A DNA stretch of 64,000 nucleotides from Pedobacter glucosidilyticus (lineage in GTDB: Bacteria > Bacteroidota > Bacteroidia > Sphingobacteriales > Sphingobacteriaceae): positions 60,812 to 124,811 of the forward strand of contig NZ_DLHN01000029.1 in assembly GCF_002483235.1 (NCBI RefSeq). The letters are read 5' to 3'. The notes beneath the pieces are model-generated. The model was not told the DNA's origin, made no database searches, and was given only the letters and a program-made list of their open reading frames with translations. Position numbers and translations under genes: made by a program. This document shows positions 1 through 9,700 of the stretch, piece after piece; the stretch's first letter is position 1, and every line of letters starts with the position of its first letter.

Positions 1-188
1 TGATTATGCCGCTCCGCTGGAGCTGAAATAACGCTTTAATATCTGATTGATTTTATGATTGTTTCGCTATGATTATACCGCTCCGCTGGAAACTGAAATA
101 ACGCTTTAATGTCTGATTGATTTTATGATTATTGCGCTATGATTATGCCGCTCCGCTGAACTGAAATAACACTTTAATGTCTGATTGA
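1..188. repeat. Three tandem ~70-bp repeats with a small hairpin
   Basis: Units begin at 1, 70 and 140 (69, 70 and about 49 bp). Each opens TGATTATRCCGCTCCGCTG and continues into CTGAAATAACRCTTTAAT and TCTGATTGATTTTATGATT. The third unit stops after CTGATTGA. Unit 1 contains the perfect palindrome GCTCC-GCT-GGAGC, which has lost bases in units 2 and 3, so the hairpin is decaying. The array may continue left of the window. Its function is unknown. Confidence 0.9.
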
Positions 189-283
189 ATATTTCGTTTA
201 TCAATTTACGTTTTAGAAAAAAAAGAAAATTATAGTATATTAACCTATAGATTTAAAAAATATTTTATATATCTCTTTAATAA

Positions 284-337
284 CCCTATAGAGGGATAAC
301 ATCTCCATAAAAATAACCCAAAAAGCCCCAGAGGGGC
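284..337. repeat. Two short hairpins before the IS200-like gene
   Basis: CCCT-ATAG-AGGG at 284-295 and GCCCC-AGA-GGGGC at 325-337 lie just upstream of the transposase start at 358. IS200/IS605 elements are recognised by subterminal hairpins, so these are candidate left-end structures. The right end was not identified. Confidence 0.5.
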
Positions 338-357
338 GAAATTAAAAAACAAATCAA

Positions 358-818
358 ATGGCCAACACATACACCCAAATATATTTACATATTGTGTTTT
401 CTGTAAAAGGAAGACAAAATCTAATTCTAAAAACTGGCAAGACGAATTGCACAAATACATCTGCGGAATTGTAAACGGAAAGGAACAAAAAGTATATGCC
501 ATTGGCGGTATGCCTGATCATATACACATTCTACTCAGTATAAAACCTAACATCGCTATATCTGATTTAGTGCGAGATATTAAAGCAAATTCATCAAAAT
601 GGATTAACGAAAAAAGATTGATAACAGGTCTTTTTCAGTGGCAAGAGGGCTTTGGTGCATTTTCTTATTCAAAATCTCAACTAGATACGATTATCTTATA
701 CATTAATAACCAAGAACAACATCATGAAAAGAAAAAATTCAGAGATGAATACTTAGAATTACTTCAAAAGTTTGATGTAGAATACAATGAGAAATATCTT
801 TTTGAATGGATAGACTAA
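358..818 (+). pseudogene. Frameshifted IS200/IS605-type Y1 transposase
   Basis: This is a TnpA-type HUH transposase, which cuts single-stranded DNA with one tyrosine. The 5' part, from ATG 358, reads MANTYTQIYLHIVFSVKGRQ and then hits a stop around 472. The 3' part, frame 447-818, carries the HUH motif in MPDHIHILL and the candidate catalytic Tyr in GAFSYSKSQ, and ends LFEWID. One extra A in the A-run near 430 would join the frames and give the expected NWQDELHKY. The gene is therefore broken by a single-base indel unless a ribosomal slip on the A-run restores it. The rest of the protein looks undecayed, so the lesion is probably recent. The hairpins at 284-337 are candidate cognate ends. Confidence 0.85.
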
Positions 819-951
819 TAATTGCCCTAAACATTAAATGATAAGCAAAATCATTCATTTTAGTTTCCCTAAAATCGTACTTTCATAAATATCTAGGTTA
901 ATTTATTTTTGATTTTTGCCTGTACTGTCTTTTACAAACTTCTTTAATACA

Positions 952-1728
952 TCAAAAAGATCTAAAAAAATCTATAATAATTTGATTGGCTTCTTTAGGA
1001 TACTCATGCCCCCCTGGATAGCTATAAATAATACTTCTATTTCCACTTGATGATGGATAAAGCGTTGCGAATTCATTGATTTTTTCACCTACAACTTCAC
1101 ATTGATTTTTCTTTAACAAAGTCTGATAGGTAAGTTTTTGCCAAGCAGGCTTAACCAATGGGTCTTTTTCACCTACTAAATGAAAAAAAGGTTTTGGCTC
1201 TATTAAATGCAGTAATTTAATTGCAGCAGCACCTGTTGGGGCAAATGCCTTAAAAATAGATCCTCTTGTTGCCCATAATAAGTAAGTAAAAGAGCCTCCA
1301 TTAGAATGCCCTGTAGCAAAAATTCTATCCTTTTCTACTTGGTACTCTTTTTTAAGGTAAGCCAACATCGTATCAAAGAAAATTAAATCTCTGTTTTGCT
1401 CATTAGTATCAACAAGCCAACCATTTTTTTTACCTTCTTTATCTGTAATTTGTCCAGGTGTGGGTAAACCTTGCGGATAAATATATATGGCGTTGTTCCA
1501 CAATTGTTCAAATTTACGACCTTGGTAAGCGTGATTCATGGTACCGCCATGTCCGTGGAAAACAAATACCACAGGTGTAGCTTTGTTTTTTGCAGAAGCA
1601 GGAATATAAACTAAAGCTTTGCGCATTTCTTTACCTACCATCCATTCTAAAGTTTGGAGTTGTGTTTGAGCACAAGCTAAATTTAGGATGCCAAGTCCTA
1701 CACATAATAAAAGTAACCTTTTAAACAT
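952..1728 (-). CDS. Secreted PHB-depolymerase/feruloyl-esterase-like hydrolase
   Basis: A 258-aa alpha/beta hydrolase of the LpqC / poly(3-hydroxybutyrate) depolymerase-like esterase family. A signal peptide spans residues 1-20, ending LNLACA. The oxyanion motif HGHGG is at 58-62. The nucleophile elbow is GHSNGG with Ser142, and Asp189 (GEKDP) and His241 (PGGHEYP) complete a plausible catalytic triad. It probably cleaves an ester in the periplasm or outside the cell. The true substrate (plant-wall feruloyl or acetyl esters, or a polyester) cannot be told from sequence. It stands alone, with the sensor kinase upstream on the same strand. Confidence 0.85.
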   Translation of the reverse strand: MFKRLLLLCVGLGILNLACAQTQLQTLEWMVGKEMRKALVYIPASAKNKATPVVFVFHGHGGTMNHAYQGRKFEQLWNNAIYIYPQGLPTPGQITDKEGKKNGWLVDTNEQNRDLIFFDTMLAYLKKEYQVEKDRIFATGHSNGGSFTYLLWATRGSIFKAFAPTGAAAIKLLHLIEPKPFFHLVGEKDPLVKPAWQKLTYQTLLKKNQCEVVGEKINEFATLYPSSSGNRSIIYSYPGGHEYPKEANQIIIDFFRSF

Positions 1729-1777
1729 CGTCTAAATTTTCATTTTTAGATGATTAAAAATCATAAAAGTTTAAGCA

Positions 1778-4393
1778 TTATTTTTGTGCAGATAATAAAT
1801 AAACCTTAAAAGTTGTTCCTTTGTTAACCTCACTTAGCACTTCTATTTTACCACCCATGGTTTCTATTTGATTTTTGGTGATAAATAAACCTATTCCTCT
1901 TGCATCGGGGTTTCCATGAAATGTTTGGTACATACCAAAAAGTTTTGAACCTTGTGTTTTTAAATCTATACCTAAACCATTATCAGTAATGGTTAAAACG
2001 ATATATTTATCTTCTTCATAGCAATCAATTTTCACAAAGCTTTCTCTCTCTGTAGAGCTATACTTAATGGCATTATTGATCAAGTTAAAAAGTATACTGT
2101 CTAAATATGCAGAAATACCTTTTACTAAAATTTTAGCTGTGATATGGTTTTGTACTTTAACATTTGCAGTAGCTGCCATAACCTTCAAGTTGCTGATTGC
2201 ATGCTCTGTAAACGCATACAAATCTAAACTTATAAGATTTGCTAGTGTTTCAGAATTCATTTGAACTACCTCGTTTAAATGGGCAATAGTTTCTGTAAGG
2301 TTGTCGGCTGCGGTTTTGATCAATTGCAAAATGTTATTACTCTCCAATTCGGGGTTTTCTTGGAAAAGCAAGTAAATCAACATTTCTATATTGCTGGTAT
2401 GTGATCTTAAATTGTGCGAAACAATGTGAGCGAAATTTTTTAGCCTTTTGTTTTGATCTTTAGTTACTTCTAATAGTGTTTGTATTTCGTACTCGGCATT
2501 TTTAAGAGCTGTTATATCCACAACCTGAAAAATAAAGTATAAAATTTCTCCTTCGTCGTCTCTTACTACAGAGGCTGCTAATATCACATAAACAATACTA
2601 TTATTTTTATGGATATAACGTTTTTCTAACCGATAATCGTTTATTTTTCCATTTATCAAATTATGGTAAAGTGTTGTATCTAAATCTCTGTCATCAGGAT
2701 GAGTAATATTTTTAAATGTTGCTTTTTTAAGCTCATTTTCGGTATAACCAATAATGTCACACAATCTTTTATTAGCCTGTATTAAGTTAGCTTCTTTATT
2801 CAATAATGCCATTCCTATAGCAGCATTTTCAAAATTTCCTCTAAAAGCTTGTTCGCTAATTTTCAGCTTTTCTTGCGTTACTTTACGTTCGGTAATATCA
2901 TCGGTATACATAATGATACCACCTTGTGTTTTGCTATCTAAAAACCAAGGTTTAATTTCCCATTCAATCCATTGTACCGTTCCGTCTTCTCTAAGAAATT
3001 TATCTTCTTCACATTTCTGACTGACACCTTGTAAGCAGTTTTGATGTATTTTTTTCCAATCTTCACCAATTTCAGGGAAAATTTCATAATGAGATTTACC
3101 AATGATGTCTAAACCATTAAGTTTATAATCATCTATCCATTTATTTGAAGCGGCTAAATAATGAAGGTTGGTATCAAACATAGCTATAGCGCTTGGTGCT
3201 TGTTTAACAAACTGCTGATTGCGTTCAAAAGCTAGTTTCTGCTCTGTAATATCTGTATGGGTGCCAAACATCATCAAAGGCTTTCCGTCTGCTGTCCACG
3301 ATGTTATTTTTCCTCTATCCAAAATCCACACCCAGTGGCCATTTTTATGGCGCATTCTACATTCAATATGGTAGTATTCTGTAATTTTATTACAACAATC
3401 GTTAATTTTTTCGTTTGATTTTTTTAAGTCTTCCGGATGACTCAGGTTAACCCAAGTTTCTATACTGATAGGCTGTAATTCATCAAGCGTATAACCCACA
3501 ATTTCTGCCCAACGCTCATTAAATATGGTTTCGCCGGTTTGGATATTCCACTCCCAAGTTCCAGCATTGGTACCCAGAATAACATTTTCCAGCTTTTCCC
3601 GCTCAGAAATTAAAGCAATTTCCAATACTTTACTTTGATTTATATCCTGAAAAGTACCATAAACTCTGGTACAAATACCATTTACAAATTCTGATAGACC
3701 TATAGCCCTAACCCATTTTAAATTACCCTTAGCTGTTATAATTTGAAGCTCCAAATCATAAGGAGTACCCGTTTTTAATAATTTAGTAACCGCATTTTCA
3801 ATAAGCTCTTTATTACCAACAGCATAAAAATCCAATGCAGAGTGTATATCTGGGATGTAATCATCTGATACTTCATGGATAATTTTGGTTACATGGCTCC
3901 AAATAGGCTGCATGGTGCTTAGGTTAATTTCCCAAAAGCCTACAGAAGCAGCTACATTACACCGCACCAATAAATCTTCTTTTACTTTTAAATCGGTAAT
4001 ATCTACATGCGCCGCTATCAATCTTATAGCCTTCCCTGTATCACTTTTAATGATTAAACCTATCATTTTTAACCATTTAACCGATCCATTTTTATGATAG
4101 TATCTTACAATAAGGTTAAAGTTTGTTTCTGCTTTATGACTGATTTCCTGAAGATGCTGTAAAACAGTTTCTAAATCTTCATGATGTATCATATTTTGCC
4201 ATGAAGAAGCAGTGCTTGGTAATTCTTCCGGGTTGTATCCTAAAATAGTCCAAAATTTTAAACTTACCCATTCATGTTCTTGATTTTCTAAATCCCAAAA
4301 CCATAAACCATCAAGCGCAATGTCTTGAACAAAGTTGAAAATTGATGAGTCTTGCTTTACGAGTTGATATAATTCGTCTTTTAAATAGCTCAT
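1778..4393 (-). CDS. Multi-PAS sensor histidine kinase
   Basis: An 871-aa kinase with no signal peptide or membrane segment, so probably cytosolic. Five PAS/PAC modules are visible. They end at the typical PAC tails DITDLK (~133), DINQSK (~255), DITEQK (~385), DITERK (~505) and DITALK (~635). A histidine-kinase core follows with phospho-acceptor His660 in IVSHNLRSHTSN, an N box (NNAIKYSS), a G1 box (DNGLGID) and a G2 box (GIGLFITKNQIETMGG). The SHNLRS form of the H box is common in Bacteroidota. No response regulator lies beside it, so it is an orphan kinase. The ligands of the PAS domains are unknown. It is divergent from the ROK gene across an AT-rich spacer. Confidence 0.93.
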   Translation of the reverse strand: MSYLKDELYQLVKQDSSIFNFVQDIALDGLWFWDLENQEHEWVSLKFWTILGYNPEELPSTASSWQNMIHHEDLETVLQHLQEISHKAETNFNLIVRYYHKNGSVKWLKMIGLIIKSDTGKAIRLIAAHVDITDLKVKEDLLVRCNVAASVGFWEINLSTMQPIWSHVTKIIHEVSDDYIPDIHSALDFYAVGNKELIENAVTKLLKTGTPYDLELQIITAKGNLKWVRAIGLSEFVNGICTRVYGTFQDINQSKVLEIALISEREKLENVILGTNAGTWEWNIQTGETIFNERWAEIVGYTLDELQPISIETWVNLSHPEDLKKSNEKINDCCNKITEYYHIECRMRHKNGHWVWILDRGKITSWTADGKPLMMFGTHTDITEQKLAFERNQQFVKQAPSAIAMFDTNLHYLAASNKWIDDYKLNGLDIIGKSHYEIFPEIGEDWKKIHQNCLQGVSQKCEEDKFLREDGTVQWIEWEIKPWFLDSKTQGGIIMYTDDITERKVTQEKLKISEQAFRGNFENAAIGMALLNKEANLIQANKRLCDIIGYTENELKKATFKNITHPDDRDLDTTLYHNLINGKINDYRLEKRYIHKNNSIVYVILAASVVRDDEGEILYFIFQVVDITALKNAEYEIQTLLEVTKDQNKRLKNFAHIVSHNLRSHTSNIEMLIYLLFQENPELESNNILQLIKTAADNLTETIAHLNEVVQMNSETLANLISLDLYAFTEHAISNLKVMAATANVKVQNHITAKILVKGISAYLDSILFNLINNAIKYSSTERESFVKIDCYEEDKYIVLTITDNGLGIDLKTQGSKLFGMYQTFHGNPDARGIGLFITKNQIETMGGKIEVLSEVNKGTTFKVYLLSAQK

Positions 4394-4669
4394 AAAAAAG
4401 CTTGCTTAAGAAGTGGTTAACATAAAGTAGTGAAATATCATATTTATACTCTTATTATAGATATTAGTTTCAATTTTTAAAATAATTCTGATGTATAAAA
4501 ATAATTAATTTTAATTATAAATACATAAAAATAAAAAGTTATTAACTCATAATAAATTTATAAACCAGATAAATATATATATTTTTCTGATTTTAAGATA
4601 CATTTTTTATTCATTCATTTAAGTATTTCTTGTTGTTACACCATAATACCATAGAATTTGATATTTTTG
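4394..4669. other. AT-rich divergent intergenic region
   Basis: This is 276 bp between the kinase (minus) and the ROK gene (plus). It must hold both promoters. It is very AT-rich (runs of ATAAATATATATATTTTT), with an imperfect -7-like TAGAATTTG at 4652-4660. I see no gene in it. Confidence 0.6.
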
Positions 4670-5563
4670 ATGCTCTTAAGTAAAATTAATATTTTGGAAA
4701 AGCACATTACTTTGGGTGTAGACATTGGCAGATCGCATATTACTGCTGCCTTGGTAGATCTGAGATCGGGTCATATTCTGGATGATAGCTATAGAAGAGA
4801 GCGGATTAACGCTAAAGACTCGGCAGAGAACATCATCAAAAACTGGAGTGTAGTGATGAAGGATATTATGAATTCTAGTTACAGACCGGTAAGCGGTATT
4901 GGTATGGCTTTCCCTGGCCCTTTTAACTACGATGATGGGGTATCTTTACTTAAAGCCAATGGAAAATATGAATCTTTATACGGGTTAAATATTAAAAATT
5001 TACTGGCAGAAGAGTTAGGCTATCCAAAAACATCCATTAAAATGATGAATGACGCCGCTTGTTTTCTTACTGGCGAGTTATTTAAAAGAGACCTAGAAGG
5101 CTGTAACAACACCATTGGTATTACCATTGGTACCGGCTTAGGCACCGCACACTACAAAGACGGTATAACAGAAGACTGTAAACTTTGGAAAACTCCCTTT
5201 TTAAAAGGTAAAGCAGAAGATTATTTATCTACCCGCTGGTTTGTGAAAAGATATAAAGAACTTACCGGAAACACGATTAAAGACATTAGAGCATTATTAG
5301 CTACAGACACACAAGACGCCGCCTTTGAGATTATATTTGATGAGTTTTCTGTTAATTTAGCCGAATTTTTATACACGTTTATAAGAAAAAAAGATGCGCT
5401 TAGTATTGTTATTGGCGGGCTTATTATACCTGCACAAAAATATTTCTGGAGAAAAACAGCACAATACTTACACGATAAGATGTTTTATAGTATCCCTATA
5501 CACATAGCTGTACATGGCGAAAGAGCACCTTTAATAGGTGCTGCTTCTATAGGGCATCACTAA
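4670..5563 (+). CDS. ROK-family protein (sugar kinase-like)
   Basis: A 297-aa protein of the ROK family (bacterial glucokinases and N-acetyl-hexosamine kinases). The actin-like ATPase motifs are clear: phosphate 1 GVDIGRSHITAALVD, the candidate catalytic Asp in MMNDAACF (Asp128), and phosphate 2 GITIGTGLGTA. The family's zinc-binding cluster (CxCGxxGCxE) and the preceding GH are absent; that segment reads KLWKTPFLKGKAEDYLS. This makes it a divergent subgroup whose substrate cannot be assigned. ATG 4670 is preferred over an in-frame TTG at 4658, which would add four residues. Its end is followed by a hairpin that serves the opposite strand. Confidence 0.85.
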   Translation: MLLSKINILEKHITLGVDIGRSHITAALVDLRSGHILDDSYRRERINAKDSAENIIKNWSVVMKDIMNSSYRPVSGIGMAFPGPFNYDDGVSLLKANGKYESLYGLNIKNLLAEELGYPKTSIKMMNDAACFLTGELFKRDLEGCNNTIGITIGTGLGTAHYKDGITEDCKLWKTPFLKGKAEDYLSTRWFVKRYKELTGNTIKDIRALLATDTQDAAFEIIFDEFSVNLAEFLYTFIRKKDALSIVIGGLIIPAQKYFWRKTAQYLHDKMFYSIPIHIAVHGERAPLIGAASIGHH

Positions 5564-5576
5564 AAAAAAATTAAAA

Positions 5577-5611
5577 AGCATAAATCAACAACATCATGGT
5601 TGATTTATGCT
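5577..5611 (-). terminator. Rho-independent terminator of the metal-efflux genes
   Basis: A 13-bp perfect stem pairs AGCATAAATCAAC (5577-5589) with its complement (5599-5611). Read on the minus strand it is followed by TTTTTAATTTTTTTTT, so it terminates the adaptor gene. Read on plus it has no T-run. Confidence 0.85.
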
Positions 5612-5621
5612 TGATATTCCC

Positions 5622-6770
5622 TTACTCTTCCTCAGCTTTATTCTTCATTTTCATTAACAAAGTATAAGCACCCTTATTTACAATAGCTTTCCCTGTTAAA
5701 GCAGCAGTATTTTTAATTTCTATAAAGCCATTTTCTTTAACCCCCAGCTGTACTTCTTGTATCGTATATGCTTGTTTGCTGTTGGCTATAAAAACATAAT
5801 CCTTACCTTCAAAATTAACAATAGCATCTTCTGGTAAAGTATAAGCTTCATGATTTTTAACCTCAATTTCAGCATTCATATACATACCTGATAGTAAATT
5901 TTTATCGTATTTATCAAAATGGCAATGTACTTCGGCAGTTCTATCTGCGTCAAAATCTTTACTGATTAAAATGATATCGCAAAGATATTTTTTATCAGGA
6001 TTAGTATTGGTATAGGCTATCAGTTTCTGACCTATGGCTAATTTATCAATATCCTTTTCAAAAACTTTTAAATTTAAATGGATATCACTTGGGTCTATCA
6101 ATTCAAATAAAACATCGGTAGGATTAACATATTTACCAATGTTTACATTCACTTTAGATACATAACCATCAATAGGCGAGTAAATATTAATCTGTCTGGA
6201 TAAATTGCCTTCACTTAGTTTTGTAGGATTGATATTGATGAGTCTCAACTTCTCTGCCAAAGCGTTTAAACTGATTCTGAGCGTTTTATACTCTGTCTCT
6301 GTTTGTTGTAAAACTTTATCGCTGCTAGCTTTATTTAAATTGAGCTCTTTTTGTCGCACATACTCTTGCTCTGCATAACTCAATTTAGATTTTGTAATCA
6401 GATAGTCTTGCTGTAGTTGGATATACTGTTGGTCTTCCATTTTAGCAATTACTTCTCCTTTATAAATGTGCATACCTGGTAAAAGTTTTGTACTGGCTAT
6501 GTATCCGCCCAGAGGGGTACTTACCGAGACCATATTTTGCGGAGGCACATCTATAGTACCGGTTACTTTTACTACGGATGAAATATTTCTTAAACTAAGA
6601 TTTGTTGTATCTATAACAACGTTTTTAAGCTGTTCTTGGGTTAAGGTTACTACTTGCTCATTAGTTTCTTCACTTGCTACTTGCTCTTCTTTTGTATTAT
6701 TACAAGCCGTAAAAAGGGCAATACTAGTAAGCATAAAAAATACTTTAGAGGAATATATGAATGCTTTCAT
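5622..6770 (-). CDS. RND efflux periplasmic adaptor (CusB/CzcB type) lipoprotein
   Basis: A 382-aa membrane-fusion subunit of a tripartite efflux pump. It links the inner-membrane RND pump to the outer-membrane channel. An N-terminal hydrophobic stretch ends in a lipobox (LFTAC, Cys23), so it is lipid-anchored. Next come a barrel-sandwich/biotinyl-lipoyl half (STPLGGYIAST), a coiled-coil alpha-hairpin (~115-185), the second lipoyl half (IYSPIDGYVSKVNV) and a beta-barrel region. It starts 2 bp after the stop of the pump gene, so the two are co-transcribed. The CusB/CzcB class exports divalent or monovalent heavy-metal ions; which metal is not visible. Confidence 0.92.
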   Translation of the reverse strand: MKAFIYSSKVFFMLTSIALFTACNNTKEEQVASEETNEQVVTLTQEQLKNVVIDTTNLSLRNISSVVKVTGTIDVPPQNMVSVSTPLGGYIASTKLLPGMHIYKGEVIAKMEDQQYIQLQQDYLITKSKLSYAEQEYVRQKELNLNKASSDKVLQQTETEYKTLRISLNALAEKLRLININPTKLSEGNLSRQINIYSPIDGYVSKVNVNIGKYVNPTDVLFELIDPSDIHLNLKVFEKDIDKLAIGQKLIAYTNTNPDKKYLCDIILISKDFDADRTAEVHCHFDKYDKNLLSGMYMNAEIEVKNHEAYTLPEDAIVNFEGKDYVFIANSKQAYTIQEVQLGVKENGFIEIKNTAALTGKAIVNKGAYTLLMKMKNKAEEE

Positions 6771-6772
6771 GT

Positions 6773-9700
6773 TTATTTTGCGTTTAAATATTGTAACTGG
6801 ATACTCTGCTCGTTCAAATTTTTTAAAGCTTGCAGATATTGACTCTTAATACCGATACTTTGCTGTATCAACATCACCCAATCCAGGTAATTGATGTCTC
6901 CATTCTCAAATTGTTTGCCCGCAGCTTTAGCAATCATATCAGCATCAGCTAAAGCTTTATCTTCAAAATACTGAACAATTTCTAAACTACTTTGGTATTG
7001 AGCCCACGTTGCCTGATATTGATTTTCTAGCTGTTGTTTCTGAAGCTCATATTCTTGTGAAACAATTTCCTGATTAATTTTAGAAGCTGCAATTCTGTTA
7101 TTTTGCGAACTAAAAATGGGTATTCCTAAACCTACTTGCCCAGAGTGGAAACGCTTGCTACGGTCGTAAAAAACTTCGTCTGGACCCACACCCTGGAAAT
7201 TGGTATTAAAATACCCTAGTGATATTTCTGGCAAGCGTTTAGCTTTTTCTGTGGCTAGTTGTGCTTTACTTGCTGCCTTTTGTTGCTCCAATATTTTAAG
7301 TTGCGGGTGTTCTTCTACCTTACTTAGCTGGCTAAATCCAATTACTGATTTAAGATTTTCTTTTGCCGGATTAAAATCTGAATTACTATTTAACAAAAGT
7401 TTAAATTGCAGTTCAGATAATGCTACATCTTGTTTCAACTGTTTCAATTGCATCAATATTTGCCCTCTTTGGCTTGATGCTGTTGCTGTTTCTAAAGCAT
7501 TGGTTTCTCCTTTTGCAAGTCTTAATTGTGCTTTTTTAAGAAACTCGGCATAAATGCTATCACTTCTTAATAATAAACCCTCCTGTTCTTTAAGGTTTAG
7601 GATATGGAAATAAGTTAGAGAAACAGCTTTGATAAGTTCTGCTTCTTTAACAGCAATGTTTAAAGCTGCCGTTTTAGCTTCTTCTTTCAGTTGGTTTTTT
7701 TGCCTTGCATAAACCGTAGGAAATTGGAAAGATTGCGATACGCCAAATCTCAAATCGTTGTAAACACTATTCACCTGCCCAAAGTCGGTGTTAAAATTTG
7801 TTAAAGGTAGCCCAGCACCCGTCTTCACTAATTGCTCTTGATAAGCCGCTTTCAAACGCTCGCTTTTTACCATCCTATTATTCTTCAAAGCTGTATCTAT
7901 AGCTGCTTTTAGTGTAATATTTTGTTGCGCTTGCGCTGATGAAATACCTAAACTTAACATCAATAATAAAGCACCAAGTTTTGGATTCACTTTTATTTTA
8001 GCCCCTTTTTCAAAAATGATATACAAAATAGGGAGTACAAATAAGGTTAAAAAAGTAGCAATCATTAAACCTCCAATAACTACGGTTGCTAATGGTCTTT
8101 GTACCTCGGCACCAGCACCACTACTTAAAGCCATAGGCAAAAAACCTAAGGACGCTACAAAGGCTGTCATTAAAACAGGTCTTAACCTTACTTTAGTTCC
8201 CATTAAGACAATTCTGTTTAAATTTTTTAAACCTGATGCTTTTAAGCGATTAAATTCGGCTATCAACACAATACCATTTAAAACAGCAACCCCAAATAAG
8301 GCTATAAAGCCTACGCCTGCACTGATACTAAATGGCATGCCTCTTAATGCCAGAAAAAATATACCACCAATAGCAGAAAGCGGTATAGCAGAATAAATTA
8401 ACAAACCATGTTTAACCGAATTGAAGGCAAAGAATAGCAATACAAATATCAGCGCAAGCGAAACTGGTACAGCTATCAATAAACGTTGCTTTGCTTCGTT
8501 TAAATTTTCAAAAGCACCGCCATAAGTAATGTAATACCCAGCAGGTAATTTAAGTTGTGTTTCGGCCTTTTTTTGCAATTCATCTACAATACTTTGCACA
8601 TCTCTTCCTTTTACATTAAAACCTGCTATAATTCTTCTCTTCGCATCTTCACGCTGTATTTGGTTGGGACCATTTTGTATACTTACATCTGCCAACTGTT
8701 GCAAAGGAATTTGTGGGCCTTTTGGAGTAGGTACCAATAAGTTTTGGATGTCTTCTAAACTCTTACGCTGTTCTGTTCCTAGTCTCACTACCAAATCAAA
8801 CCGCTTTTCGCCTTCAAATATCAAACCTGTACTTTGGCCAGCAAATGCAGTATTCACCATTCGGTTAACATCAGCAATGGTTAGCTGGTATTGGGCAATT
8901 GCTGCTCGGTTATAATTAATAATTACTTGTGGCATACCTGTTACAGGTTCTACAAATAAATCCTGAGAGCCTTCTACCGTGTTGATGATTTTTCCAAGGC
9001 GTTGCGCATAATAAGCTAAAGTGTCTAAATCTTCTCCAAATATCTTGCATACAACATCTTGTCTGGCACCTGTCATTAACTCGTTAAAACGCATTTGTAC
9101 CGGAAACTGAAACCCAGTGGTAATACCGGGTACCTCTTCCAGTGCTTTGCCCATCTTTTCTGCAAGCTCATTAAAAGTTTCCGCAGATGTCCATTCCTTT
9201 TTATCTTTTAAAATAACCATCATATCACTGGCTTCCATAGGCATAGGATCTGTTGGCACTTCGCCACTACCTATTTTGGTGACTACTTTTTCTACTTCCG
9301 GAAAACGACTTTTTAAAATATGTGCCGCTTTTTGAGTGCTTTCTACGGTTGTACTCAAATTACTACCTGTTAAAACGCGGGTATCAACAGCAAAATCTCC
9401 TTCTTCCAGAGCAGGTATAAACTCGCCACCCAAAGTAGAAAGTGTTACAAGTGCTAGAACAAATAATGCAGCTACAGCGCTTAAAACCATTTTTGGATAT
9501 TTTAGTACACGAGCTAAGGCATTTTGATAAACCCGTTCCAGTTTGTACATCCATTGATCAGAGAAATTTGGCTTGTGATCAAGCTTTTTATTCAAGCATA
9601 AAGCACTCATCATAGGAATATAGGTGAGCGAAAGTATAAATGCACCTATCAAGGCAAAAGCTACTGTTTGCGCCATAGGTTTAAACATTTTACCTTCTAT

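Noticed and set aside
245..502. 85-aa frame on the minus strand opposite the IS200-like gene
   Set aside because: It is antisense to a recognisable transposase, has no family match, and its composition is typical of a shadow frame.
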